Of a DNA stretch of 64,000 nt, positions 50,835-60,412 are shown piece after piece. This DNA is from Thermasporomyces sp040195635 (GTDB lineage: Bacteria; Actinomycetota; Actinomycetes; Propionibacteriales; Actinopolymorphaceae). Every line of letters starts with the position of its first letter. Positions within the stretch are counted from its first letter, which is position 1. A program made the translations under genes and the position numbers. Where the stretch lies: contig NZ_JBEFTX010000025.1 in NCBI RefSeq assembly GCF_040195635.1, positions 45,972-109,971 on the forward strand, given 5' to 3'. Under the pieces are notes generated by a model, which worked only from the letters and a program-made list of their open reading frames with translations, had not been told where the DNA came from and ran no database searches.

Positions 50835-51944
50835 GTGCGACGGCGCGATTTCTGTACGACGTGGACGGCCTGGGCCGCCGGGCTGCTCACGGTCGCCGGC
50901 TGCCGCGACCAGGGCACCGACGGACCGGGTGGAGACGCTGGCGGTCGGACAACGCCGAGGGGTTCCGGGACGGCGACGGCTACACAGAGTCCGTCGAGCG
51001 GCCGGCCGTCCCCGACGTCGCCGGACACCGCCGCCCCCACGACGCCGACCGCATCGGTGTCGCCTACCGCGGCGACACCATTGGCTCCGGCGGTGTTCGA
51101 CGCCGGTTCCGCGCGGGAGACCGTCCAGCTGCTGGCCGGTCGGATCGGCCCGCGCGAGGCCACGTCGGCCGCGTTCCGCCGGGCTGCCGAGGTGGTCGCC
51201 GATGCCCTGAGCGTCGCTGGCTATGACGTCGTACGCCAACCGCTCCGCGTACCTGCCGGAATTTCGTGGGGTGTCCGTGTCCCGTCCGGGCGTACCCACA
51301 ACGTCATCGCGGCACTGCCCGGGTTCGACCCGCTCCGGCCGCACCGGTTGGTCGGGGCGCACCTGGACACCGTGCCCCAGGCGCCCGGGGCGGAGGACAA
51401 CGCGTCCGGGGTCGCGGTCATGCTCGAGCTGGCCCGCCTGGCCGCGGTCGCGGGCGGCGGCACGGCACCACCACGTAGAGGAGGAGCGGCCGGGGATGAA
51501 CCGCGCGTGCCGGCGCTGCCGGTCCTCTTCGTCGCGTTCGGTGCGGAGGAGCCGCGTGGTCCCGGCGACGCGTGGCACCACTTCGGATCCCGCCACTACG
51601 CACGCACACTGCCCCTCGCGCGACGCCGCGCCATCCGCGAGATGGTGTCGCTGGACCGGGTGGGAGTCGGGGAGTCGGTGCGGATCCGTACCGGCGGCCG
51701 GGCCCCGGACACCGTCGCGCGGGCGCTCGTTGCGGCGTCGCGGCGGATCGGCGTACCGGTCACCCGAGGCACCAACCAGTCCAGCGACCATTGGTCGTTC
51801 GAGAAGGCGGGTATCGCGGCGGCCCGGGTCGGGGGTAACCCGTTCTCCGGCTACCACAGCGCGGCCGACCGACCGAGTGCCGTCAGCCGGTCATCGCTCG
51901 ACCGCAGCGGGCGGTTGGTGTGGGAGTGGCTCCGCTCCCGGTGA
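50835..51944 (+). CDS. M28-family zinc metallopeptidase, lipoprotein
   Basis: Aminopeptidase-like protein of 369 residues. The start RRRDFCTTWTAWAAGLLTVAGC has a Tat-like pair and a lipobox (VAGC at residue about 23). A Thr/Pro/Ser linker to residue about 85 precedes the M28 domain with zinc ligands in VGAHLDTV, GAEDNASGVAVMLELAR, FVAFGAEEP, SLDRVGVG and SGYHSAAD. It lies 9 nt after the methyltransferase, whose stop TAG is part of a TAGACA -10-like element, so it may have its own leaderless promoter. Substrate peptides unknown. Confidence 0.9.
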   Translation: MRRRDFCTTWTAWAAGLLTVAGCRDQGTDGPGGDAGGRTTPRGSGTATATQSPSSGRPSPTSPDTAAPTTPTASVSPTAATPLAPAVFDAGSARETVQLLAGRIGPREATSAAFRRAAEVVADALSVAGYDVVRQPLRVPAGISWGVRVPSGRTHNVIAALPGFDPLRPHRLVGAHLDTVPQAPGAEDNASGVAVMLELARLAAVAGGGTAPPRRGGAAGDEPRVPALPVLFVAFGAEEPRGPGDAWHHFGSRHYARTLPLARRRAIREMVSLDRVGVGESVRIRTGGRAPDTVARALVAASRRIGVPVTRGTNQSSDHWSFEKAGIAAARVGGNPFSGYHSAADRPSAVSRSSLDRSGRLVWEWLRSR

Positions 51945-51979
51945 CAGCCAACCTCCCACAGGCGGGCTCCAGGGGCAGT

Positions 51980-52518
51980 TCAGCTGAGGTCTCCGACCTG
52001 CTCGGCGTACCACGGCGAAGCCACGTGCTCGGCGACCTGCCGGAGCGTCCAGTTCGGGTCACGCGGCTTGTCCCACTCGGCCGGTCCCGCCGCAGCCAGC
52101 CGGTGGACGTAGAGGTCGGCGAGGCGGCGCAGGCACTGCTCCGCCTCGTCCCGGTCGGCCTCGGTGAACACTGCCCAGTCACTTGCGACGGTGACGGCGC
52201 TGGCCCGCCACTCGTCGGTCCGAGTCGGGTGTCCGCCGAGCAGCGCCTCGATCTCGGCCAGGTGGTCGACCAGATGATGGGTGTGGCGGCGGATCGCCTT
52301 GTGGGGGTGTAGAGGCGTTCCCCGCCTTCGGCGACGCGGGGCCGCCCGTCCCACGCGAGCCAGGTGCGCGCGAAGGCGAGAGTGCGGTCGACTCCGGCGG
52401 CGACCGCCGCTCCGGGATTGTCGGCGCCGGTCCAGGTGGATGTGCAGGAACCGGTCCCGGTGGATGTGCCGGTGGATGTGCCGTGCTCGTTCGGCGAGGG
52501 TGGGGTGATCGGGTCCAT
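51980..52518 (-). pseudogene. DinB-superfamily-like gene with a one-base frameshift
   Basis: From ATG 52518 the frame reads an odd Thr/Gly/Ser N-terminus, then VDRTLAFARTWLAWDGRPRVAEGGERLYTP; the match continues in another frame as HKAIRRHTHHLVDHLAEIEALL through LRQVAEHVASPWYAEQVGDLS to 51980. The break is at a run of five C (minus strand, about 52305); six would restore a 179-residue DinB-like protein with its His ligands. DinB-like proteins are often thiol-dependent metal enzymes. It may be a pseudogene or a homopolymer sequencing error. It is divergent from the ArsR gene. Confidence 0.82.
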
Positions 52519-52571
52519 GCCGGCAACCGTAGGCACACGACACTTCGGTACCTCCCGAACTGTGCTCGCAC

Positions 52572-52577
52572 TACGCT
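52572..52577 (+). promoter_or_regulatory. -10 element TACGCT, leaderless start
   Basis: TACGCT ends 7 nt before the ATG at 52585 of the ArsR gene; no ribosome site is present. Confidence 0.55.
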
Positions 52578-52584
52578 GGACCGG

Positions 52585-53364
52585 ATGGCGACGGACTTCG
52601 CGGCGGTGGCGCGTCTGCTGGCCAACCCGGCACGGTCCGCCGTGGTCGATGCGTTGATGGAGGGCAGGCCACTGGCTGCGGGGGAGTTGGCCCGGCTGGC
52701 CGGCGTACGCCCATCCACGGTCAGCGAACATCTCGCCGCCCTCGTCGACGGTGGCCTGCTCGCCGTGGTCAACGCGGGCCGCCACCGGTACTTCCAACTG
52801 GCCGGGGCCCACGTGGCGGAGGCCCTCGAGGCGCTGGCGCTGATCTGTCCCACGACACCGGTGAAGTCGCTGCGCCAGGCCAACGGATCCCGGGCGTTCC
52901 GTACGGCCCGGTCCTGCTACGACCACCTGGCCGGGGCGCTTGGTGTCGCGGTCCTGGAGCGGATGGTCGGGCGCGAGTGGCTGGTGCCGGGCCTGCAGGG
53001 CAGCGGCGCCGGCTACGAGGTCGGTCCGGACGGGGATGCGGCGTTCGCCCGGTTGGGAGTCGACGTGCAAGCCTGCCGGAACGCCCGACGGCAGTTCGCC
53101 CGACCGTGTCTGGACTGGACGCAGCGCCGGAGCCACCTCGCCGGCGCGCTCGGTGCGGCGGTGCTGGCGGCCCTGTTGGACTGCGGTTGGGTCCGGCGTA
53201 CGACCACCGGCCGCGGACTCCTCATCACACCTGGTGGGGTGGTCGGCGTGCGCGAGATGTTCGCCATCGAGGTCGCCGACCTCGACTCGTCCACCCTCGA
53301 CTCGTCCACCCTCGACGGTGCGGCGCCCCTCGACCCGGATGGAGTCGCTCCAGGACTTGGGTGA
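52585..53364 (+). CDS. ArsR-family transcription regulator with C-terminal extension
   Basis: Regulator of 259 residues. The winged helix is at the N-terminus: ARLLANPARSAVVDALMEGRPLAAGELARLAGVRPSTVSEHLAALVDGGLL and HRYFQLAG. A second region (about 100-235) has a repeated FxR/ARxCYDHLAGALGVAVL and FARPCLDWTQRRSHLAGALGAAVL pattern, each with one Cys, and could hold a ligand site. It is the long ArsR type that often controls a neighbouring enzyme, here the divergent DinB-like gene. The end has a duplicated 15-bp unit (SSTLD twice). Confidence 0.88.
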   Translation: MATDFAAVARLLANPARSAVVDALMEGRPLAAGELARLAGVRPSTVSEHLAALVDGGLLAVVNAGRHRYFQLAGAHVAEALEALALICPTTPVKSLRQANGSRAFRTARSCYDHLAGALGVAVLERMVGREWLVPGLQGSGAGYEVGPDGDAAFARLGVDVQACRNARRQFARPCLDWTQRRSHLAGALGAAVLAALLDCGWVRRTTTGRGLLITPGGVVGVREMFAIEVADLDSSTLDSSTLDGAAPLDPDGVAPGLG

Positions 53365-53415
53365 GGGTGCCCCTGTGGCGAACGTGCGTTGGGCGAGGGT
53401 GCCCCTGCCATGAAC

Positions 53416-54669
53416 CTATGAGGTGAGGGGTCCCCTCATCCGCTCGGCGTCAGGGCCCAGGTCGGCCAGGATCGCCCGCGCTCTGCCGCCTGACACCCAC
53501 CGGGGAGCGAAGTCGGAGCCGATCACGTACGGAACGAACCGGGCCGACACGAGCCGCGCCCCCGCGAACGTCGCCTCGAGGACGACACCCTCCCGAACCT
53601 CGCTGTTCCAGTCCATGTCGAACACGAAGTTGCCCAGCGAATGCACGAGTGGCCGGCCGCGGTGGACTTCAGCGGTCTGAACCCAGTGCGGGTGCCCGCC
53701 CACCACCAGGTCGGCGCCGGCGTCGATGAGGGCGCGTCCGACCCGGTGTTGGTCGGGCACCGGTCGATGGGTGTACTGGTCGCCCCAGTGCGGGAGCACG
53801 ATCACCACGTCGACCTCACGTCTCAACGTACGTACGGCCGACGTCGCCCGCGCCAGGTCGGCGGCGCTCAGCGGCCCGGTTCGTGGCGCCATCGCGACGC
53901 TTGCCGCGCCAGGGGAGTCCGGCCCGGCACGGGGTGTCTCACCGATCGCGTTGAACGCAAGGAACCCGAAGGTCACCCCTTCGCGCTCGACGATCGCGGG
54001 CCGCCACGCCTCGGCCACATTCGCACCCGCACCCACCGGCACGAACCCGCCCTCGCGGACCAGCCGGACCGTCTCCACCAACGACCGGGATCCGTAGTCA
54101 CCCAGGTGGTTGTTGGCGAGCGACAGGACGTCGAAACCGGCGTGTCGGAGCCCGGCCCGTACCCGCGGAGACGCCCCGAACGAGTCGCCGCCCTGGGTGG
54201 GCGACCCCAACCGGGACAGAGTGTTCTCCAGGTTGCCGACGGTGATGTCGGCGCGGGCGAGCCGGCGGGCGGTGGGACGCAACACGGCCGCGGGGTCACC
54301 GGCCTGCGCGAGCCGCTGGCCGACCCGGCGCCCGAGCATGAGGTCGCCTGCGACCGCCACGGTGACGGTCGGTGGAGTCGGGTCCGGACTCGACGGAGAA
54401 CCCGTTGGGGCGGGGTGTCGTGACCCGTCGCCCGACGCACGGCCCGAGGCACCAGCCGACGTGCCGGCCGACGGGCGTCGCGATCCGTCGGCGGGCGTCG
54501 AGTCCGCCGCCGATGCCGACCCACCCGGCGTCCCTACGCGGTCGTCAGTCGGCTCTGACAACCCCGCCGAACAACTCGCCAGCATCGCCGCAAAAAGCCA
54601 CAGACTTCCCACGGAGAGGACAGCGAGTGTGCGTGGGGTTGCGGCCCGACGTACCCTCACACTTCGCAT
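53416..54669 (-). CDS. CapA-family lipoprotein
   Basis: PGA_cap/CapA metallophosphatase-fold protein of 417 residues. A lipoprotein signal ends in LASC (residue about 31), then a Ser/Thr/Pro linker, then the CapA domain: VAVAGDLMLGRRVGQRL, ITVGNLENTLS, DVLSLANNHLGDYG, VVIVLPHWGDQYTHRP, GGHPHWVQ and VHSLGNFVFD. CapA proteins take part in poly-gamma-glutamate capsule export; in actinobacteria without capBC, as here, the substrate is unclear. The stop lies by a TGAGGGG/CCCCTCA palindrome. Confidence 0.88.
   Translation of the reverse strand: MRSVRVRRAATPRTLAVLSVGSLWLFAAMLASCSAGLSEPTDDRVGTPGGSASAADSTPADGSRRPSAGTSAGASGRASGDGSRHPAPTGSPSSPDPTPPTVTVAVAGDLMLGRRVGQRLAQAGDPAAVLRPTARRLARADITVGNLENTLSRLGSPTQGGDSFGASPRVRAGLRHAGFDVLSLANNHLGDYGSRSLVETVRLVREGGFVPVGAGANVAEAWRPAIVEREGVTFGFLAFNAIGETPRAGPDSPGAASVAMAPRTGPLSAADLARATSAVRTLRREVDVVIVLPHWGDQYTHRPVPDQHRVGRALIDAGADLVVGGHPHWVQTAEVHRGRPLVHSLGNFVFDMDWNSEVREGVVLEATFAGARLVSARFVPYVIGSDFAPRWVSGGRARAILADLGPDAERMRGPLTS
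53424..53438. terminator. Palindrome at the end of capA, convergent with the ArsR gene
   Basis: TGAGGGG-T-CCCCTCA is a 15-nt dyad that includes the last CapA codons. It lies in the convergent junction and may end transcription. Confidence 0.4.
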
Positions 54670-54933
54670 GGTAGGTCGTGGGATCCTGGTTGGCCGCTTT
54701 CGCGTGGTACGTCGTGCTCGGTCGTACTCCGGGGTGTGAAAAAGGGGCTCTGACGTGGGTAGGCGTGGGGTCTCGATATTCAGGTCGCCACGAAACGGGC
54801 AACTACGAAAGAGGCACCCGCGCAACGTTGCCGGCCGCCGTACGGTTACCGTCTAGCGGGCCGCGCCACGGCACGACCCGTACGAAGTAGCACCGCCCGG
54901 ACGCACAGATAGGGACATAAAGAGAGGTATAAC

Positions 54934-57753
54934 GTGCCCGCCAAGAAGACGCACCGGTCGACCGAGGACGGTCCCCGGCTCGTGATTGTCGAGTCGCCTG
55001 CCAAGGCGAAGACGATCGCCGGTTACCTCGGCCGGGGCTATGTCGTGGAGTCGAGCGTGGGCCACATCCGTGATCTGCCGGGCGGCGCATCCGAGGTACC
55101 CGCGAAGTACAAAGGGGAGTCGTGGGCCCGGCTCGGTGTCAACGTCGACCAGGGGTTCGCACCCCTCTATGTCGTACCGCGGGACAAGAAGCCCACGCTC
55201 AAGCGCCTGAAGGACCTCGTCTCCGACGCCGGTGCCGTCTACCTCGCGACAGATGAGGACCGCGAGGGCGAGGCGATCGCGTGGCACCTCCTCGACGAGC
55301 TCAAGCCGAAGGTGCCCGTCCACCGCATGGTCTTCCACGAGATCACGCGGGAGGCGATCAACCAGGCCGTCGAGAATCCGCGTTCGATCAACGACCATCT
55401 GGTCGACGCGCAGGAGACCCGTCGGATCCTCGACCGCCTGTACGGCTACGAAGTGTCTCCCGTGCTGTGGAAGAAGGTCATGCCGCGCCTGTCGGCCGGC
55501 CGGGTGCAGAGTGTCGCGACCCGGCTGGTGGTCGATCGCGAGCGTGACCGGATGGCGTTCCGGGCGGCGGCGTACTGGGACATCGTGGCCGACCTCGACG
55601 CGGGCGAGACGAAGGACCCGCGCGCGCTGGCGGTCCGGTTGGTCAGCGTCGACGGGCGCCGGGTGGCGGTCGGCCGCGACTTCGGTTCCGACGGCGGCCT
55701 CAAGGACTCCTCGCGCGACACGGTGGTCCACCTCGACGAGGCCCGGGCGACCGCGCTGGCAAGCGGGCTGGGGTCCTCGACGTTCACGGTCCGCGGGGTG
55801 GAGTCCAAGCCCTACACCCGCAAGCCGTACGCACCTTTCCGTACGACCACGCTGCAGCAGGAGGCCGCCCGCAAGCTCGGCTTCGGCGCCGCCCGCACCA
55901 TGCAGGTGGCGCAGCGGTTGTACGAGAACGGCCACATCACCTACATGCGTACCGACTCCATCACGCTGTCCGAGACCGCGATCTCGGCGGCACGGGCACA
56001 GGTGCGGCAGCTGTTCGGCAACGACTACCTGCCTGACGCGCCGCGGGTCTACCGCAGCAAGGTGAAGAACGCGCAGGAGGCGCACGAGGCGATCCGGCCC
56101 TCCGGTGACCGCTTCCGCACACCGGCCGAGACCGGGCTTCGTGGTGACGAGTTCCGGCTGTACGAACTGATCTGGATGCGCACGGTCGCATCCCAGATGC
56201 GCGACGCCCAGGGCCGCAGCGTGACGATCCGCGTCGGCGCCCGGGCGAGCTCCGGTGAGGACACGGAGTTCAGCGCGTCCGGCAAGGTCATCACGTTCCA
56301 CGGCTTCTTGAAGGCCTACGTCGAAGGCGTCGACGAGCCCACCGCCGAGACCGACTCCGCCGAGCGGCGGCTGCCCAATGTCGTCGAGGGTGACACGCTC
56401 GTGCCGACCCGGGTCGCTCCCGAGGGGCACGAGACCCGGCCGCCGGCCCGCTACACCGAGGCGACGCTGGTGCGTGAGCTGGAGGAGCGGGAGATCGGCC
56501 GGCCGTCGACCTACGCCTCGATCATCGGCACGATCCTCGACCGCGGCTACATCTACAAGAAGGGCACCGCGCTGGTGCCGACGTGGTTGGCGTTCGCGGT
56601 CGTACGCCTGCTGGAGCAGCACTTCGGCCACCTCGTCGACTACAACTTCACCGCCAGCATGGAGGACGCGCTCGACGAGATCGCCCGTGGCGGGTCGGAC
56701 ATGCAGACCTGGCTGGCCCGTTTCTACTTCGGCAACGGCGAGGACGGGCTGAAGCACCTCGTCACCGAGCTCGGCGAAATCGACGCGCGGGAGATCTCGA
56801 CGTTCCGGCTCTTCGTCGCCGACGGAGACGGTGACGGCGGCAGCACCAACGGGATCGCGGTGCGTGTCGGCCGGTACGGTCCGTACGTCGAGGACGGCGA
56901 AGGCAAGCGGGCGAACGTCCCCGACGACCTGCCGCCGGACGAGCTGACCCTCGACCGCGCCCGCGAACTGCTGAGCCAGCCGGCCGGTGCCGAGCACGAA
57001 CTGGGTGTCGAACCCGACAGCGGACGCACCATCGTCGCCAAGGCGGGCCGATTCGGGCCGTACGTCACCGAGGTCCTGCCCGACGACGTACCCAAGGGGA
57101 CGAAGCCGCGAACGGCGTCGCTGTTCCAGTCGATGAGCCTCGACACGGTGACGCTCGACGACGCACTGCGGCTGCTGTCGTTGCCGCGGTCGCTCGGCAA
57201 GGACCCGGACAGTGGCGAGGAGATCACCGCGCAGAACGGCCGTTACGGCCCGTACGTCAAGAAGGGCAGCGACTCCCGCTCGCTCGGTGCGGAGGAGGAG
57301 CTGTTCACGGTCACGCTGGACGGTGCCCTCGAGCTGTTCAAGCAGCCGAAGACGCGTGGGCGGCGTGGAGCGGCGAGCGCGCCCTTGCGGGAGTTGGGCG
57401 ACGACCCCGAGACCGGCAAGCCGGTGGTGATCAAGGACGGCCGGTTCGGTCCGTACGTCACCGACGGGGAGACCAACGCGACCCTGCGCCGGGACGACGA
57501 GGTGGAGTCCGTCACCCTCGAACGCGCCGCCGACCTGCTGGCGGAGAAGCGGGCCAAGGGTCCGAGCCCGCGTCGGCGTACGGCCAAGAAGGCCACGAAG
57601 AAGAGCACCGCCGCCAAGAAGGCGGCGACCAAGAAGGCCACGACCAAGAAGTCGTCCACGACCAAGAAGGCCGCGGCGCCGAAGAAGTCGGCAGCGAAGA
57701 AGACCACTGCCAAGAAGTCGGCGACGAAGAAGGCGACGGCGAAGAAGCGCTGA
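54934..57753 (+). CDS. topA: DNA topoisomerase I
   Basis: Type IA topoisomerase of 939 residues that relaxes negative supercoils. TOPRIM begins LVIVESPAKAKTIAGYLG; EDREGEAIAWH binds Mg2+; catalytic Tyr337 lies in GHITYMRTDSI. As in other actinobacteria the zinc fingers are missing and the C-terminus has several repeats (GRFGPYVT and similar, from about residue 640) and a Lys/Ala tail (about 885-939), which aids processivity in mycobacteria and streptomycetes. GTG at 54934 follows GAGAGG. Essential; precedes tmk and holB as in other genomes. Confidence 0.97.
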   Translation: MPAKKTHRSTEDGPRLVIVESPAKAKTIAGYLGRGYVVESSVGHIRDLPGGASEVPAKYKGESWARLGVNVDQGFAPLYVVPRDKKPTLKRLKDLVSDAGAVYLATDEDREGEAIAWHLLDELKPKVPVHRMVFHEITREAINQAVENPRSINDHLVDAQETRRILDRLYGYEVSPVLWKKVMPRLSAGRVQSVATRLVVDRERDRMAFRAAAYWDIVADLDAGETKDPRALAVRLVSVDGRRVAVGRDFGSDGGLKDSSRDTVVHLDEARATALASGLGSSTFTVRGVESKPYTRKPYAPFRTTTLQQEAARKLGFGAARTMQVAQRLYENGHITYMRTDSITLSETAISAARAQVRQLFGNDYLPDAPRVYRSKVKNAQEAHEAIRPSGDRFRTPAETGLRGDEFRLYELIWMRTVASQMRDAQGRSVTIRVGARASSGEDTEFSASGKVITFHGFLKAYVEGVDEPTAETDSAERRLPNVVEGDTLVPTRVAPEGHETRPPARYTEATLVRELEEREIGRPSTYASIIGTILDRGYIYKKGTALVPTWLAFAVVRLLEQHFGHLVDYNFTASMEDALDEIARGGSDMQTWLARFYFGNGEDGLKHLVTELGEIDAREISTFRLFVADGDGDGGSTNGIAVRVGRYGPYVEDGEGKRANVPDDLPPDELTLDRARELLSQPAGAEHELGVEPDSGRTIVAKAGRFGPYVTEVLPDDVPKGTKPRTASLFQSMSLDTVTLDDALRLLSLPRSLGKDPDSGEEITAQNGRYGPYVKKGSDSRSLGAEEELFTVTLDGALELFKQPKTRGRRGAASAPLRELGDDPETGKPVVIKDGRFGPYVTDGETNATLRRDDEVESVTLERAADLLAEKRAKGPSPRRRTAKKATKKSTAAKKAATKKATTKKSSTTKKAAAPKKSAAKKTTAKKSATKKATAKKR

Positions 57754-57754
57754 C

Positions 57755-57769
57755 GGCTTCGGCGAAGCC
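57755..57769. terminator. Short hairpin after topA
   Basis: GGCTTC-GGC-GAAGCC begins 2 nt after the topA stop. Stem of 6 bp without T-run; a possible weak terminator. Confidence 0.4.
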
Positions 57770-57913
57770 AGGTCAAGCCTCCTGAGCCGGACGTCGCCGA
57801 AGTGGGCTGGACGCGGGCTGTCGGACATTGCCCGACTCGTCGACCGAAAACACGCAGGGTGGTCGGTGGGCGGGGCTACGTTGGTGTCGAGTAGCAGGTC
57901 GTCACACCCTGGT

Positions 57914-57919
57914 TAGGCT
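57914..57919 (+). promoter_or_regulatory. -10 element TAGGCT, leaderless start
   Basis: TAGGCT ends 6 nt before the GTG at 57926. The same hexamer serves nth. Confidence 0.55.
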
Positions 57920-57925
57920 GGCCGA

Positions 57926-60304
57926 GTGTCTGAGCGAGAGCGATCCACCGGCCGAGGCGCGCACGGCACCTCGGGGTCCATGCAGGACCTACGTGCGGTT
58001 CTTCGGATCGCCCCGTTCCGCACGTTGTGGATCGCTTTGGGCCTGTCCAGCCTCGGTGACTGGTTGGGTCTGCTCGCGCTCACGGCGATGGCCGGCCAGC
58101 TCGCCGAGGGCGACTACCGCGCGGAAAACTTCGCGATCGCCGGCGTCCTGCTGCTACGCCTGTTGCCGGCCGTCATTGTCGGACCGCTCGGCGGCTACAT
58201 CGCCGACCGGCTCGACCGGCGCTGGACGCTGGTCGTCGGTGACGTCATCCGGTTCGCGCTGTTCGCGTCGATCCCCGTCGTCGGCACCCTGTGGTGGCTG
58301 TTCGTCGCGACCGTCCTGATCGAAGCGGTCAGCCTCGTGTGGCTTCCGGCAAAGGACGCCGCCGTCCCCAACCTCGTACCCCGCGAACGACTCGCCGCCG
58401 CCAACCAGATCTCCCTCGCCACCACGTACGGTTCCGCTCTGCCGGCCGCACTGCTGTTCACGGTCCTGGCGCTGGTGAGCAGCTCGCTGTCCGCGACGCT
58501 CGGAATCTTCACCGACTCGGTCGACCTCGCGTTGTACTTCAACGCAGCGACCTTCCTCGTCGGTGCCGTCGTCGTCGCCCGGCTCCGGGAAGTGTCCGGC
58601 CGGCCGACCACGCACGAGGCCGAGGAGCAGCCGTCCGTCATCCGTGCCGTGGTCGAGGGCTGGCAGTTCGTCGCCAACAACCGGCTCATCCGCGGACTCG
58701 TCATCGGCGTCGTCGGCGCGTTCGCCGCCGCCGGTGTGGTCATCGGGCTCGGTCGTACCTACGTCTCCGACCTCGGCGGTGCCGAAGCCGGCTACGGCGT
58801 CCTGTTCGGTGCGCTCTTCCTCGGCCTCTCCGCCGGGATGGCGATCGGGCCACGGCTGTTGCCGAGCCTGTCGCGGCGGCGGATGTTCGGCCTCTCCCTC
58901 ACGGCGGCAGGCATCGCGCTTACGGCCGTCGCGGTGCTGCCCAACCTCGTGCTCGTGGCGTTCCTGACCGTGCTCCTCGGCCTGTTCGCCGGAATCAGTT
59001 GGATCAACGGCTACACCCTGCTCGGGCTGGAGGTCGAGGACTCGATCCGCGGGCGGACCTTCGCGTTTGTCCAGAGCCTCACCAAGATCGCGCTCGCCGC
59101 CGTACTCGCCGCCGCCCCGGCGATCGCCGGTTCGATCGGTGCCCATCGGGTGAAGTTGCCGGGCGGGGCCAGCCTGACCTACAACGGCGCGGCCATCACG
59201 TTCCTCCTCGCGGGCATCGCCGCCACCGTCATCGGCGTCGTGTCGTACCGACAGATGGACGACCGCGCCGGCGTCCCCCTCGCACGCGAGGTCCGGGCGG
59301 TGTTCTCCGGCTACGACCGGGGCGTGTCCTCCGACGTCGGGCTCTTCATCGCGCTCGAGGGCGGTGAAGGCGGAGGCAAGTCGACGCAGGCGCGGCTGCT
59401 CTCCGAGTGGCTACGGCCCCAGGGGTTCGGCGTCGTCGTGACGTACGAACCAGGCGCCACGGACGTCGGGCGTGACCTGCGCCAGCTGCTCCTGCACAGC
59501 GGCCACATCTCCGCGCGGGCCGAAGCGCTGCTCTATGCCGCCGACAAGGCCGAGCATGTCGACACGATGATCCGCCCGGCGCTGCAGGAGGGATCGGTCG
59601 TCATCACCGACCGGTACGTCGACACGATGCTCGCCTACCAGGGAGCCGGGCGGGACCTCAGCCAGCAGCAGGTGCTACGGCTCTGCCGCTGGGCCACCGA
59701 AGGCCTACGCCCACATCTGACCGTCCTGCTCGACGTGCCGCCCGAGGTGGGGCTGATTCGCGGCGACGGGCCGCCGGACCGGCTCGAACGCGAACCGCTG
59801 GAGTTCCATCAGCGCGCCCGCCAACACTTCCTCGACCTCGCCGCACTCGACCCCGACCGGTACCTCGTCCTCGACGCGACCGCGCCACCCGACGAGATAG
59901 CCGCCCGGATCAGAGAACGGGTCGAGCCGCTGCTCGTCGATCTCCGCGTACGGGAGACCACCGGTTCGGCCACGGCCGAGGGCGCGGGCGTGCCCGAGGC
60001 GGGTGCGACAGCGGCCGGCGACGCGCGTACGACCGGTTCGAACGGCGGGTCCGCTGCGGATGGTGCGCCGGCCGAGGATGGTATGCCGCCCGAGGATCGT
60101 GCGCCCGCTGAGGATGGTGCACAGCCCGAAGATGGTGCGCCGGCTGAGGGCGGTGCCCCCGCCCAGGATGGTGCGCCGGCCGAGGCGGGCGGAGAGGGTG
60201 GTACGGAGGGCGAGGGTTCGCCCGGCAAGCGCAACGACCTGCTTCGTACCCGCGGCCGGAGCGCACAGGAACGCGCGTCGAGCGGCCGAGAGGCCCAGAC
60301 ATGA
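57926..60304 (+). CDS. tmk: MFS transporter fused to thymidylate kinase
   Basis: Fusion of 792 residues. Residues about 20-445 form a 12-helix MFS transporter of the enterobactin-exporter-like type (LGDWLGLLALTAMAGQL, YIADRLDRRWTLVVGD). Residues about 470-675 are a full dTMP kinase: P-loop FIALEGGEGGGKSTQ, DRYVDTMLAYQGAG with the DR(Y) motif, and ARAEALLYAADKAEH. The kinase makes dTDP for DNA synthesis. The last 115 residues are a disordered acidic repeat (GAPAEDG/AQPEDG). Similar fusions occur in Streptomyces. If no other tmk exists, an essential enzyme is tethered to the membrane here. Confidence 0.93.
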   Translation: MSERERSTGRGAHGTSGSMQDLRAVLRIAPFRTLWIALGLSSLGDWLGLLALTAMAGQLAEGDYRAENFAIAGVLLLRLLPAVIVGPLGGYIADRLDRRWTLVVGDVIRFALFASIPVVGTLWWLFVATVLIEAVSLVWLPAKDAAVPNLVPRERLAAANQISLATTYGSALPAALLFTVLALVSSSLSATLGIFTDSVDLALYFNAATFLVGAVVVARLREVSGRPTTHEAEEQPSVIRAVVEGWQFVANNRLIRGLVIGVVGAFAAAGVVIGLGRTYVSDLGGAEAGYGVLFGALFLGLSAGMAIGPRLLPSLSRRRMFGLSLTAAGIALTAVAVLPNLVLVAFLTVLLGLFAGISWINGYTLLGLEVEDSIRGRTFAFVQSLTKIALAAVLAAAPAIAGSIGAHRVKLPGGASLTYNGAAITFLLAGIAATVIGVVSYRQMDDRAGVPLAREVRAVFSGYDRGVSSDVGLFIALEGGEGGGKSTQARLLSEWLRPQGFGVVVTYEPGATDVGRDLRQLLLHSGHISARAEALLYAADKAEHVDTMIRPALQEGSVVITDRYVDTMLAYQGAGRDLSQQQVLRLCRWATEGLRPHLTVLLDVPPEVGLIRGDGPPDRLEREPLEFHQRARQHFLDLAALDPDRYLVLDATAPPDEIAARIRERVEPLLVDLRVRETTGSATAEGAGVPEAGATAAGDARTTGSNGGSAADGAPAEDGMPPEDRAPAEDGAQPEDGAPAEGGAPAQDGAPAEAGGEGGTEGEGSPGKRNDLLRTRGRSAQERASSGREAQT

Positions 60305-60412
60305 CCCGAACGGCGTGCGGTCACCCCACAGTCAGCCGGTCGACAATCTCCTCGTTTCCGGGTCCGAGACTCCGCACTGCATCCTGGTCATGAAGCCGAC
60401 GAAGGAGGTCCC

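Noticed and set aside
53416..54669. Poly-gamma-glutamate capsule operon
   Set aside because: Only a CapA-type protein is present; capB and capC are missing, so a capsule role is not supported.
54853..57828. 991-codon open frame antisense to topA
   Set aside because: High-GC shadow frame; topA motifs on the plus strand are unambiguous.
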